A DNA stretch of 64,000 bases from Chelatococcus asaccharovorans (GTDB taxonomy: Bacteria > Pseudomonadota > Alphaproteobacteria > Rhizobiales > Beijerinckiaceae). The stretch lies in the NCBI RefSeq assembly GCF_003201475.1, contig NZ_QJJK01000007.1, forward strand, positions 310,001 to 374,000. Reading direction: 5' to 3'. Shown piece after piece: positions 26,739 through 35,662 of the stretch. The number at the start of each line of letters is the position of its first letter. The first letter of the stretch is position 1. The position numbers were made by a program, and so were the translations under genes. The notes under the pieces were generated by a model. The model was not told the DNA's origin, searched no databases, and was given only the letters and a program-made list of their open reading frames with translations.

Positions 26739-27659
26739 ATGACCAGAGCCGATGCCACGTTCGGCAGCAGCTTCCCTTACGCGCCGCATTTCACCGATGT
26801 CCCCGGCTATCGCATGCACTATGTCGATGAGGGGCCCCGCGGAGCAGCGGTCGTTCTCTGCCTGCACGGTGAGCCCACCTGGGGCTACCTGTTCCGCCAC
26901 CTGATTCCCGTGTTGAGCGCAACACACCGCGTCGTCGTCCCGGACCATATGGGCTTCGGAAAAAGCGATACGCCGCCGGACCGGTCGTACTGGTTGCAGG
27001 ATCACATCGACAATCTGGAGCGCTTCGTTCTTTCGCTCGATCTGAACGACATCACCCTCGTGATGCATGACTTTGGCGGCCCTGTCGGCATGGGGCTCGC
27101 CGCCCGCCATCCCGATCGCATTCAACGCGTGATCTCGACCAACGGGCCGACCCCGTTTGGCCAGGCCGATCTTGTCGAACGAGTCACGGCGAATGCCGGC
27201 GTGTCGCCGTGGTTCCAATGGATCGCGAAGGCAGAGGCGGACGGCAGTCTCGAACCGGTCCTGGGACAGCTCGGCTTCAATATCCTGAGCACGCTGAAGC
27301 TCAACGGTTTCGAAAACCACACTCTGATCACGGACACCTGGCTCGACGCATACGGGTCGCCTTTCGCAAGTACTGCCGAGTGTCTCGGCGCAATCGGCTG
27401 GGCCAAGGGCTTTGCGACCGGAGCGCACCGGTTCGAGACGCCCGACGCGGCCGCCGATCGGGCAATTCGCTCCAGACCTGCCATTGCCATTTGGGGTGAG
27501 GCAGACCGGACGCTCCACGCCGAGCATTTTCTGCCGCTCTTCACTCAAATCTTTCCGTCCGCGCCCGTGCAGCGCCTGGCCGGCGTCGGTCACTACTGCC
27601 TCGAAGACGCCCCAGACAAAGTCGGCAGGCTGATCACGGATTTCATCCAGCAGACCTGA
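26739..27659 (+). CDS. Haloalkane-dehalogenase-like alpha/beta hydrolase
   Basis: A 306-residue alpha/beta hydrolase closest in pattern to haloalkane dehalogenases and epoxide hydrolases. The oxyanion-hole segment is LHGEPTWGYLFRHLIP, the nucleophile Asp111 is in VMHDFGGPVGMGL, an acid is in WGEADRTLHAEHF and the catalytic histidine in GVGHYCLED. The Trp that follows the nucleophile in true haloalkane dehalogenases is Phe here, so halide release may not be its job. GGAG at 26729-26732 supports the ATG at 26739. HxlR control is likely. Confidence 0.85.
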   Translation: MTRADATFGSSFPYAPHFTDVPGYRMHYVDEGPRGAAVVLCLHGEPTWGYLFRHLIPVLSATHRVVVPDHMGFGKSDTPPDRSYWLQDHIDNLERFVLSLDLNDITLVMHDFGGPVGMGLAARHPDRIQRVISTNGPTPFGQADLVERVTANAGVSPWFQWIAKAEADGSLEPVLGQLGFNILSTLKLNGFENHTLITDTWLDAYGSPFASTAECLGAIGWAKGFATGAHRFETPDAAADRAIRSRPAIAIWGEADRTLHAEHFLPLFTQIFPSAPVQRLAGVGHYCLEDAPDKVGRLITDFIQQT

Positions 27660-27748
27660 GCGCGCGGCAATCTCTGTTCCCCAGCATCGGTGAACGATCT
27701 CCAGGTGTCGATGGGCCAAGCAAACGGAAGCGTCGTCGGGTCTAGTGC

Positions 27749-27765
27749 GGTTGCAAATTAAAACT
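27749..27765. promoter_or_regulatory. Orphan HxlR-type operator
   Basis: GGTTGCAAATTAAAACT matches the two sites at 26643 and 26681 but lies 90 bases after the hydrolase stop with no intact gene next to it. It is followed by an alpA-gene remnant. It looks like the leftover of a duplicated promoter or a deleted target gene. Confidence 0.45.
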
Positions 27766-27798
27766 ACTGAGTTGGATTTGACATGCGGATTGAACGCA

Positions 27799-27947
27799 AG
27801 CTCCGGGCGACGGATCACGCGCTTGAACAGATCAGCGGGTGGCTGAAACCGCTTCGGGCCGCTCGCGACAGGCTCGCTAGCGGATGGCTGCGCCGTGTCG
27901 GAGGCCAAGGCTGAATCTTCTTGTGAAATTGTCTGCTCGCGTTTCAT
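27799..27947 (-). pseudogene. AlpA-like regulator, N-terminal remnant (copy 2)
   Basis: On the minus strand from the ATG at 27947 the peptide MKREQTISQEDSALASDTAQ, then GPKRFQPPADLFKRVIRRPE, closely matches the N-terminus of the alpA copy at 50417. The DNA match spans roughly 27799-27996 and 50271-50468, including the 5' flank. The HTH itself and the C-terminus are missing. It is a truncated copy. Confidence 0.75.
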
Positions 27948-28078
27948 GTCGATCGCCTTCGATCGCTGTGGAATGACTGCGACCAAGGTGATGCATCTTG
28001 CTCCTACGTTGAAGGCATTGAACGCTAGCGTGCGGGAAACGGCGGCGATGGCGAAATATTCGGAGGGGTCGCTCCGCC

Positions 28079-28384
28079 CTATGGTCCGATCGCGGCATAA
28101 AGTGCCCGGCTGAGGTCGGCGGAGAAGCGTCCGCCATTCGACATGCCTTCGAGCGCGGTGCTGGTGAAGGCGACCAGCGTCAGGCCTCTGATGGGATCGA
28201 CGAACCAGCTATGGCCATAGGCTCCGCCCCAGCGCCAAGTGCCGGGAGACTAGGTTACGCCAGCCGCCGTTGAATCGCGCAGGATCGAGAAGCCGAGGCC
28301 ATAGCCCCAGCCGGGTGAGCCTTTGATGTCGAGTTCGGCAATCTGATCGCGTGCCATCTCCGCTGAGCGATCGGGCGACACTCC
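28079..28384 (-). pseudogene. Serine hydrolase (beta-lactamase/EstB-like) C-terminal remnant
   Basis: The minus strand reads MARDQIAELDIKGSPGWGYG, then GFSILRDSTAAGVT, an in-frame TAG, then SPGTWRWGGAYGHSWFVDP and TSTALEGMSNGGRFSADLSR to a stop at 28079. This is the C-terminal third of a class C beta-lactamase-like serine hydrolase. The catalytic N-terminal part is missing and the frame carries a stop, so it is dead. Confidence 0.7.
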
Positions 28385-28463
28385 GGCTGCAGCGCCGGTG
28401 CGCGATCTCTCCGCGAACGTGCCGCAGTCGGGCGGTCTGTTCGTGGCCCGAGCGGAAACGAGA

Positions 28464-29227
28464 GGGCCGCGATGAGGATGGCGCGTGGGTGGCCGAAGAC
28501 GGCATCTATCGGCCGAGCCGCCATCTGGAGCAGGCTCGGTTCGACGGTCGTGTGCCGGGTGGGGACTATGAGGGCTTCGTCGATGCCCATGTCCGTCGGC
28601 TGGAGGCGTTGCGCCGCGCCGGGATCGCCGAGCGGATCGACGGCGATCAATGGCGCATCCCGGCAGATTTCGAGGTGCGCGCCGCCGGCTATGATGCCGG
28701 GCATAGTGCCCGCGCCAATATCCGCATCCTTTCCACTTTCGACCTCGAACGCCAGATCGGATCAGACGGTGCGACCTGGCTCGACCGGCGGCTGGTGGGC
28801 GCGGGCGAGTCGGATCTGTCAGCGTCAGGGTTCGGCGAACAGGTGCGCGAGGCGATGGCGCGCCGACGCGAGGCGCTGATCGACCACGGCGACGCTGTCC
28901 GCCAATCCGACGGACGCGTCGTCTATCGGCGCAACCTGATCGCCACGCTTCAGGAACGCGAGGTTGCCCGCGCGGGTGAGGAGCTGGCAGCCAAGAAATC
29001 GCTGCCGTTCCGAGCCGCGGCTGATGGCGAAGCCATCGCGGGGAAAGTTCACCGGAACCGTGCAGCTATCAAGCGGCAAGTTCGCGATCGTCGAGCAGAG
29101 CCACGAGTTCACACTGGTTCCCCGGCGGCCGGTCATCGACCGCCAGCTCGGCAAGGAAGTGTCCGGCATCGTGCGGGGTGGATCGGTGTCGTGGCAATTG
29201 GGGCGGCAGAAGGGATTGGAGATCTGA
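28464..29227 (+). pseudogene. Conjugative relaxase (DUF3363-type), C-terminal remnant with frameshift
   Basis: The frame up to about 29035 reads YRPSRHLEQARFDGRVPGGD, then VRRLEALRRAGIAERIDGDQ and GSDGATWLDRRLVG. The other frame then continues GKFTGTVQLSSGKFAIVEQS and EFTLVPRRPVIDRQLGKEVS to the stop at 29225-29227. This is the C-terminal DUF3363 part of VirD2/TraI-like relaxases. The catalytic N-terminal relaxase domain is missing and there is one frameshift near 29035. It shows that part of the island came from a mobilisable element. Confidence 0.8.
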
Positions 29228-29257
29228 TCTCAACACCGGGAAAGCTGGAGCGAAAGC

Positions 29258-30181
29258 TCATCTGTCGCGATCCCACGGCGGCTCAGGCAAAAAGCGGTTC
29301 ACCAGTTCGTCGACCACGACGCGCACCTTCGGGCTCATCTGCCTGGTCTGCGGCCAGAGAGCGTGGATCGGAAAGCCTCGCGTCGTCACCGCCGGCAGCA
29401 CCTGCGCAAGACGCCCGTCGCGTAAGTGGTCGGCAATCAGCCAAGTCGAGAGGAGCGCAATGCCTTGGCCGGCGAGGGCCGCATCGCAGATGGCCTCGCT
29501 GTGGTTGAACGAGAGCCGTCCGGAGACGGGCTTCGCCATGGGCGCACCCTTCCCATCCAGGAACCACCACGGCAAGGACTGTCCGCCACGGCCAAAGACG
29601 ACGCAGGCATGAGCGCTGAGATCATCGAGCGAGGTGGGGCGCCCGTGCCTGTCGAGATAATCGGGGCTGGCGCAGAGCACCGATTGCTGCACACCCAACC
29701 TTCTGGCGACGAGTGTGGAGCTGTCATCGAGATCGCCGATGCGGATCACGAGGTCGATGCCTTCGTCAATCGGATCGATCCGCCGATCGGTCAGCGAGAC
29801 TTCCAGCGACAGTTCCGGATACTGCGCGCCAATGTCGAGGAGCACGGGCAGCACCCATCGTCGGCCGAACACCACGGGCAGATCGATCCGCAGGCGCCCG
29901 CGCGGCCGCAGGCGATGGGCGTTGAGTGCCGCCTCGGCGTTTTCCAGGTCGGCCAGGACGCGCACGCAGGTCTCGTAGAAGGATTGACCTTCGGTCGTCA
30001 GCGCGAAGCGACGTGTTGTTCGGTTGAACAATCGAACTCCGAGCCGATCCTCGAGCCGCGCCACGCTCTTGGCGATACCGGATTTCGAGAGGCCGAGCCT
30101 CTCCGCCGCCAGCGTGAATCCGCCCGCGTCGGCGGCCTGGACGAAGGCTGTTATGCCACTGAGATGTTCGGCGGAAATCAT
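29258..30181 (-). CDS. LysR-family regulator
   Basis: A 307-residue LysR-type regulator with HTH GFTLAAERLGLSKSGIAKSV and the linker LTTEGQSFYETCVRVLADLE. The effector domain keeps the common ALAGQGIALLSTWLIADHLR segment. It belongs to the DhcR/CrgA-like branch often placed beside MFS or quinone-related genes. It is divergent from the MFS-EthD pair starting at 30304 and is the probable regulator. Confidence 0.93.
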   Translation of the reverse strand: MISAEHLSGITAFVQAADAGGFTLAAERLGLSKSGIAKSVARLEDRLGVRLFNRTTRRFALTTEGQSFYETCVRVLADLENAEAALNAHRLRPRGRLRIDLPVVFGRRWVLPVLLDIGAQYPELSLEVSLTDRRIDPIDEGIDLVIRIGDLDDSSTLVARRLGVQQSVLCASPDYLDRHGRPTSLDDLSAHACVVFGRGGQSLPWWFLDGKGAPMAKPVSGRLSFNHSEAICDAALAGQGIALLSTWLIADHLRDGRLAQVLPAVTTRGFPIHALWPQTRQMSPKVRVVVDELVNRFLPEPPWDRDR

Positions 30182-30303
30182 CGCGACCTATTGACGACTA
30201 TCAGTCAACTCATTTTGCCATACGAGGCGATTTATCACCACTACAGTCGCCAATAAAATGCTCCGGGTAGGGTCGTCCGGCCCGCATCCCACGGAGCGGC
30301 GCC

Positions 30304-31527
30304 ATGCCAGGACCATCACATTCCACCGGCAGAGACAAAGAGAGGCGGTCGATCCCGCTGGCTCTGATCTGGCTTCTGGCGATCGGAGCCGGCGTCGGCG
30401 TCGCCAATGTCTATTACATCCAGCCGGTGGTTCCGCTGGTACGCGAGGCCTTCGGCATCGGATCGGAGCCGGCAAGCCTCGTCCCTGCGGTGAGCCAGGC
30501 CGGCTATGCCCTTGGAATGCTGCTGCTGGCCCCGCTCGGCGATCTCATCGACCGCAAGCGGCTCGTCCTTACCAAGTCGATCCTGCTCGTGCTTGCCCTG
30601 CTGGTGACGGCGCTTGCCCCGAACCTTTCCGTGCTTCTCGCCGTCAGCCTTACCGTCGGACTGCTCGGCAGCCTCGGCCAGGACTTCGTGCCCATGGCGG
30701 CGCACCTCGCGACGGCGGATGAGCGGGGGCGCACCATCGGGCTTGTGACCACGGGCCTACTCTGCGGCATCCTGTTGTCGCGCACCTTGGGCGGTGTCGT
30801 CGGCGATCTCTTCGGCTGGCGAGCGATCTACGCCTTGGCCGCCGCCATGGTGGCGCTGGTCGGCCTCGCGGTCTGGCGCTGGCTGCCGCTCCAGCCGGCG
30901 ACCGCCAGCGGTTCCTATGGTGCTCTTCTCCTGAGTCTCGCCACCTTGGTCGAGCGACATGCCGTGTTGCGCAAGGCTCTGGCGACGCAAGGCCTGCTGG
31001 CGGCAACGCTTGGCGCCTTCTGGTCCACTCTGGCGCTGATGCTGGCCGAGCCGCCGCTCCATCTCGGTGCGGGTGTGGCCGGCGCCTTCGGATTGGCCGG
31101 CGCGGCGGGGGCCTTCGGCGCGCCCCTGTTCGGACGGCTCGCCGACGCCCGCGGGCCTGCCATCGCGATCCGCCTCGGCTGTCTGCTGGTCGCTCTTGCC
31201 TTCACCCTGATGCTGGTCTTGCCGCATTCGATCGCCGCGCTGATCGCTGGAGCGGTGCTGTTCGACCTCGGCGTCATGGCCGCGCTGGTTTCGCACCAGA
31301 CCATCGTCACGACGATCGACCCCGCCGCGCGCAGCCGGCTGAACGGGCTGCTGATGACCGCCGCCATGATCGGCATGGCAATCGGTGCGCTCGTCGGCGG
31401 CTGGGCCTGGAGCCGCTACGGCTGGGCCGGCGTGTGCCTCACCAGTGCCGCCTGCGGCCTCGTCGCGCTGCTGCGCTCTCTGCTTCCGCCATCCGTTCCC
31501 TTCGCTGCAAAGGAATACGCCCGATGA
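30304..31527 (+). CDS. MFS transporter (DHA-like)
   Basis: A 407-residue inner-membrane major facilitator with about 12 helices. The motif A loop is APLGDLIDRKRLVLTKSILL, and the N-terminal ANVYYIQPVVPLVREAFGI is typical of DHA-type YnfM/AraJ relatives, which export drugs or sugars. The last codons overlap the start of the EthD gene (ATGA), so the two are coupled. A very similar start (NNYAIQPSLSAIAQDIG) is found in the MFS at 58547, so two paralogues of this branch are in the island. Confidence 0.9.
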   Translation: MPGPSHSTGRDKERRSIPLALIWLLAIGAGVGVANVYYIQPVVPLVREAFGIGSEPASLVPAVSQAGYALGMLLLAPLGDLIDRKRLVLTKSILLVLALLVTALAPNLSVLLAVSLTVGLLGSLGQDFVPMAAHLATADERGRTIGLVTTGLLCGILLSRTLGGVVGDLFGWRAIYALAAAMVALVGLAVWRWLPLQPATASGSYGALLLSLATLVERHAVLRKALATQGLLAATLGAFWSTLALMLAEPPLHLGAGVAGAFGLAGAAGAFGAPLFGRLADARGPAIAIRLGCLLVALAFTLMLVLPHSIAALIAGAVLFDLGVMAALVSHQTIVTTIDPAARSRLNGLLMTAAMIGMAIGALVGGWAWSRYGWAGVCLTSAACGLVALLRSLLPPSVPFAAKEYAR

Positions 31528-32447
31528 CCGCCTCTATCGCACCGTCCACGTCAACCGAGCCCGACGCTCGAACCGCTCCGCTGACGGTGCTGTTCTCGTT
31601 CCTGCTGCGCGCCGATCCGGTTGCCAACGCGTCCGAACCCGACCCCAATCTCAGTTTCGAAACATGGGGGGACTATTGGCGCAAGGTGCATGGCCCACGC
31701 TTCCTCCATCCCGACGAGCCGGACGATCGCAAGACCATCGAGCGGCTGCTGCGTTACGATCAGATTCACCGCGTGGCGTCGGGACCGACGAGCCTGAACC
31801 CGCCGCCTTACCAGCCACCGCTCGACGCGGACGGTCGCCTGTTCGAGACCATCGTCGGTCACGTCGAGCCCTACCGACGTCCTGAGTGGGACGGGGTCGC
31901 GTATCTCAACTTCGCGGGGCTCGACGATCTCGGCACGGTTCTCGGTGCTGAGCGTGTTCGTCGCAAGATCCTTCCCGAGGATCAGGCCATCTTCCGGGAT
32001 CTCGGACCGGTGCTCGCCCGCCAGTTCATCATCATGCCGAACACGGTTGGTGACGACTCGATCGTCCTGATCAAGACGCATATCCGGCGCGATGATCTCG
32101 ACCGCGAGACCTTCCAGCGCCGCTGGCTGCACGATCATGCCGAACTGGTGGTCGGCCAGGCCGATACGCAGCGTCTCGTGAAGCGCTACGTCCAACTGCA
32201 TAACATCGGTCCCGTCACAGCGGGCGCGCCCTTCTTCCACCCCGTAGCCAGCCGGATCGATGGTGTGACGCTCATGGCCTTCGCTTCCATGAAGGATGTC
32301 GAGAGCTTCCTGTTGTCCGGTGGTCATGCCGCGATCGAGGAGGCGGAACGATCCATCGCGATCGTCGACGCGAGCGAATATTGGACCGGCCTGACCTTCA
32401 CCGTTGTCGATCAGATCGCGCCGGAACGGGCATCGAGAACGTCATGA
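31524..32447 (+). CDS. EthD-domain protein
   Basis: A 307-residue protein with features of EthD/Dabb-like ferredoxin-fold proteins: SFETWGDYWRKVHGPRFLHP near the N-terminus and DRETFQRRWLHDHAELVVGQ in the second half, two divergent repeats of the same pattern. EthD proteins take part in ether degradation or in conversion of polyketide-like aromatics. The start overlaps the MFS stop. The function here is not known; context suggests conversion of a compound handled by the transporter. Confidence 0.72.
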   Translation: MTASIAPSTSTEPDARTAPLTVLFSFLLRADPVANASEPDPNLSFETWGDYWRKVHGPRFLHPDEPDDRKTIERLLRYDQIHRVASGPTSLNPPPYQPPLDADGRLFETIVGHVEPYRRPEWDGVAYLNFAGLDDLGTVLGAERVRRKILPEDQAIFRDLGPVLARQFIIMPNTVGDDSIVLIKTHIRRDDLDRETFQRRWLHDHAELVVGQADTQRLVKRYVQLHNIGPVTAGAPFFHPVASRIDGVTLMAFASMKDVESFLLSGGHAAIEEAERSIAIVDASEYWTGLTFTVVDQIAPERASRTS

Positions 32448-32509
32448 GGAAAGCCTATGCCCCGGCTTGAGTTTGGAAACAGGCGACAAACTCGGCGAGA
32501 CAGCTTTCG

Positions 32510-33388
32510 CTATCCGCCCGCTGCGTTGGTCAGGCGCCGAGCGAGTTCGACAAATAGGTTGCCGGCTCGCGAGAGTGGCCGCACCGGCGAGGCGACGAGC
32601 CCGAACTCGCGATGCAGCGGTGAAGTGAGTTTCGAAACCCGGAAGCCGCGGTGCTGTTCCGGCAGGGTGGATTCCGGCACGAGGCTGACACCCGCGCCCT
32701 CCCGAACCAGGGCAATCGCGCTCGACCAGTCGCGCACCTCGATCTCAACGTTCTCAAGCGTCAATCCAGCCGCGTCGGCAAGCGAGCGGGCGTTCGTATG
32801 GCATCCGCCGGTGGCGAGGATGAAGGGCGCTGCCACCAGTTCGGCCAACGAGACCGAAGTCCGCCGTGACAGGGGATGCGCCGCCGGCAGGATCGGCACC
32901 CAGGCATCTCGCCCGAGCGGAACGGCATGTCTTGCCGGAGACGGGTTGAGAACGACGCCGAGGTCGATCGATCCCGCCGCGAGCCAAGCCTCCACTTCGA
33001 TGTCGTCGGTTTCGAGCGGCACGAGGTCGATGCCCGGATGGAGCGTACGAAAACGCCGAAGCAAAGGCGGAAGGACCGTGGCGAAGACGCTTGGAAACCC
33101 CGCCAGACGGATGGCGCCGGTCTCCTCGCCGATCAGTGCCATCGCCTCCCTTTCGATCGCCTCCAGATGCGAAAGGGCCGTACGCGCATGGTCGAGCGCG
33201 CGCTCTCCGAAGGCGGTCAACTCGACACCCCGTGGCTGGCGGAAGAGCAGTTTCACTCCCAGGCTCTCTTCGAGCGCGGCCAGGGCTTGGCTCATCCCCG
33301 ATTGGGTGACGCCGAGCTTGTCCGCAGCTGCGGTGAAGCTGCCGGCCTCGGCGACGGCGATCAGGCTCTGGAGCTGGGTCAGATTCAT
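32510..33388 (-). CDS. LysR-family regulator
   Basis: A 292-residue LysR-type regulator with HTH SFTAAADKLGVTQSGMSQAL and linker GVELTAFGERALDHARTALS. The effector half contains LVREGAGVSLVPESTLPEQH. It is divergent from the GST at 33490, which it probably controls. Its 3' end faces the EthD gene. Confidence 0.93.
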   Translation of the reverse strand: MNLTQLQSLIAVAEAGSFTAAADKLGVTQSGMSQALAALEESLGVKLLFRQPRGVELTAFGERALDHARTALSHLEAIEREAMALIGEETGAIRLAGFPSVFATVLPPLLRRFRTLHPGIDLVPLETDDIEVEAWLAAGSIDLGVVLNPSPARHAVPLGRDAWVPILPAAHPLSRRTSVSLAELVAAPFILATGGCHTNARSLADAAGLTLENVEIEVRDWSSAIALVREGAGVSLVPESTLPEQHRGFRVSKLTSPLHREFGLVASPVRPLSRAGNLFVELARRLTNAAGG

Positions 33389-33489
33389 AGTAGGTGAGCT
33401 TATACCAGAAAAACATGTGAGTAATTTTTATTATGTCATGGGACCTGCCAATGTGGGTGGCGATCTACCCCCTCAGCGAGGCCCCGACG

Positions 33490-34107
33490 ATGAAGCTCTA
33501 TTTCGCCCCCGACACCTGTTCGCTCTCGCCGCACATCGTGCTTCAGGAGCTCGGACTGCCCTACGAGCTCGTCCGCGTGAACAACCGGACGAAACGCACA
33601 TCCGCAGGCGAGGACTTCCTCGCCATCAACCCGAAGGGCTATGTCGCGGCGCTCGAACTCGAGACCGGCGAGGTTCTGACCGAAGGGCCGGCCATCGTTC
33701 AGTATCTGGCCGACCTGAAGCCGGAGGCGGAATTGGCTCCGGCCGCCGGTACGCTGGCGCGGGTTCGGCTCCAGGAATGGCTCAACTTCATTACCAGCGA
33801 GGTTCATGCCGGATCGAGCCCGCTGTTCAATCGAGCCTTGCCGGAGGAGGCGCTGGTGATCTTCCGGGACCGGCTGTTCCGGCGCCTCGACTTCATCGAG
33901 GTGAACCTCGCATCTCGGGATTATCTGGTGGGCGACGGCTTCACGGTCGCCGACGCCTATCTCTTCACCGTGCTCGGCTGGATGAAAGGCTTTTCGATCG
34001 ACCTCGACCGTTGGCCGGCGATTGCGCTCTACCAGCACCGGATCGGCGCGCGGGCGTCCGTCCAATCTGCTTTGGCACGGGAGGCCGAAATCCCTCCGGT
34101 GGAATGA
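33490..34107 (+). CDS. Glutathione S-transferase (beta-class GstA-like)
   Basis: A 205-residue GST of the bacterial beta class. The N-terminus MKLYFAPDTCSLSPHIVLQE carries the Cys10 characteristic of that class. The GSH-binding region is TEGPAIVQYLADL and the helical domain has GDGFTVADAYLFTVLGWMKG. The ATG at 33490 is the class-typical start; an upstream in-frame start at 33433 is less likely. The last ~300 bases are repeated with about 90 percent identity at 54600-54901. Confidence 0.93.
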   Translation: MKLYFAPDTCSLSPHIVLQELGLPYELVRVNNRTKRTSAGEDFLAINPKGYVAALELETGEVLTEGPAIVQYLADLKPEAELAPAAGTLARVRLQEWLNFITSEVHAGSSPLFNRALPEEALVIFRDRLFRRLDFIEVNLASRDYLVGDGFTVADAYLFTVLGWMKGFSIDLDRWPAIALYQHRIGARASVQSALAREAEIPPVE

Positions 34108-34175
34108 CACGCAAGTTCGACTTCGACCCGTTGATCGGAGAGCGGTCAGCGGACACGGCGCGCGGCAGAGAAGAT

Positions 34176-34360
34176 TCAGGGAGCGTCGTCGCGTCGGAAC
34201 TTTCCCGGCGCTGAGCCGACGACCCGCCGGAAGGTTGTGCTGAAGGCCGCTTCGGATTCATAGCCGATGGAAAAGCCGATCGCCCCGACGCTGTCGTTCG
34301 TTCGCTTGAGCCGTTCCGCCGCGAGCACCATGCGCCAGCGGATGAGATAGTCCAGGGGCG
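34176..34360 (-). pseudogene. AraC-family regulator, C-terminal remnant
   Basis: The minus strand reads LDYLIRWRMVLAAERLKRTN, then VGAIGFSIGYESEAAFSTTF and RRVVGSAPGKFR, the last two-thirds of an AraC/XylS double HTH. Everything upstream is missing; at about 34360 the sequence changes abruptly to the truncated hydrolase. It marks a recombination seam. Confidence 0.75.
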
Positions 34361-34364
34361 GCCC

Positions 34365-35029
34365 GCGGCCGCGTTCTGATCCGCGAGACATTGGAGCAGC
34401 CAGTCGAGGTAGGCGCCCCTGATCGCGGCGAGGCCGCTTGCGGCTGGCTTCAGGTGGTCGAGACCGGGCAGGGTATTGGGAAGCGCCGTTGCGGCCGCCA
34501 TCGCGATGAAAAGCTCGATGCCCTTTCCTCTGCCTCGCAGCGCGGCATGAAGCGGCTCCGCAATCCGCCCTGCCATGCTCCAGCCGAGCACGATGGCGTT
34601 GGCCGGCAGGCCATTGCGGTCCATGTAGCGAGCGATGATCTCAGCGCTCTGCTCCGCCCAGTCGATGACCGAAAATTGCGGGAATGCGGCGTCGAACACA
34701 TCCCTGTTGTCGATCGGATAGGACAGGACCAGCGACGGGAAGCCTTCCTCATGCAGCCAATGACAAAGGAAATCGGCGGCCCTTCCCCCGGGCGGTCCAT
34801 AGGCGATGCGACCGAGCACTCCTCCTCCTGTGACGAACACCACGACCGGAAGGCCCTCGCGCCCCGGTTCGAACCGCACCAGAGCCGGATAGCCGGCCGC
34901 CTCGGTCAACTCCTCGCCCGGATAGAGCATTGGGGATCTCGTCTTTGCTTCCGCCTGAGCGCGCCGTGTCGCGGCCAAGGCTACCCCGAGCATCGCGACT
35001 TGACGACGATTAAGGTCGCAGACACCCAC
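34365..35029 (-). pseudogene. Alpha/beta hydrolase, 3'-truncated
   Basis: From a GTG at 35029 the minus strand encodes NRRQVAMLGVALAATRRAQA, a Tat-like export signal, then an alpha/beta hydrolase core: VVVFVTGGGVLGRI and the nucleophile elbow VLGWSMAGRIAEPL. The frame then runs into the AraC remnant, so the acid and histidine of the triad are missing. It follows padC by 38 bases on the same strand and was perhaps an exported esterase feeding the decarboxylases before truncation. Confidence 0.6.
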
Positions 35030-35067
35030 TCTCGAACCTCTTTATCGCGTCCGGCCGCCGGCGCCCA

Positions 35068-35592
35068 TCAGCCCACGTTGCGTCGCGTCGCATAGCCCGC
35101 AGGCAGGTCTTCCGGCGCGCAGGCGATGACGCTCTCGTCGTCGCGGCCGCAATCCTCCACGAAGGTGATGTCGGCGAACTCGTCGACGAGCATGGTCGGA
35201 TAGGTCGGCCCCGCGTCGCGATACTGGCGCATCAGGTCGATCTTTTCGTTCTGGAAGCCGATGATCTTCTTCGGTTCCTGCTCGATCCAGCGCGGGAAGA
35301 AGGTGGCGCCATGGGCGCGGTTCTCATGGAGATTGTAGGCGACGCTCACGCAGGTGCCCGTCGGCTCGTGCCAGGAGACCTTGTACACACCGTCGGCAAG
35401 GCGGACGATGTGGACCTCCTGGCCCTTCACCCAGCGCCCGCCGACCATGCCGCCATGGACGCGGTAGTCGATGGTGCGCTCGTTCTTGAAGTACATCTCA
35501 TACTGCCAGCCATTGGCATAAGTATAGATGATGTGTTTGCCTACGAAGGCGGCGATCTCCGCCGGATGGGTGGATTCGAATGCGTCGGTCAT
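35068..35592 (-). CDS. padC: Phenolic acid decarboxylase
   Basis: A 174-residue cofactor-free phenolic acid decarboxylase, which converts p-coumarate, ferulate or caffeate to the vinylphenol. The lipocalin-like core reads GKHIIYTYANGWQYEMYFKN, then IDYRVHGGMVGGRWVKGQEV and KVSWHEPTGTCVSVAYN. Tyr23, Tyr25, Arg53 and Glu76 lie where the catalytic residues of the Bacillus enzyme are expected. The start at 35592 gives the normal family length. It follows the ubiD-type gene by 70 bases on the same strand, so the two may be one operon. Confidence 0.93.
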   Translation of the reverse strand: MTDAFESTHPAEIAAFVGKHIIYTYANGWQYEMYFKNERTIDYRVHGGMVGGRWVKGQEVHIVRLADGVYKVSWHEPTGTCVSVAYNLHENRAHGATFFPRWIEQEPKKIIGFQNEKIDLMRQYRDAGPTYPTMLVDEFADITFVEDCGRDDESVIACAPEDLPAGYATRRNVG

Positions 35593-35662
35593 GGCTTTCC
35601 TCTCTCCGGCGGCGGGCTGATGCCCGGACTGGCTGCTTTTGACGTGGGGTGGATCGCGACGT

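Noticed and set aside
28351-29508. Single long gene covering the relaxase remnant
   Set aside because: Only part of this frame matches the relaxase; the true 3' part is in another frame and the rest is antisense to the LysR gene.
32457-34214. Long plus-strand frame across the LysR and GST genes
   Set aside because: It is arginine- and serine-rich shadow sequence opposite a well-formed LysR gene.
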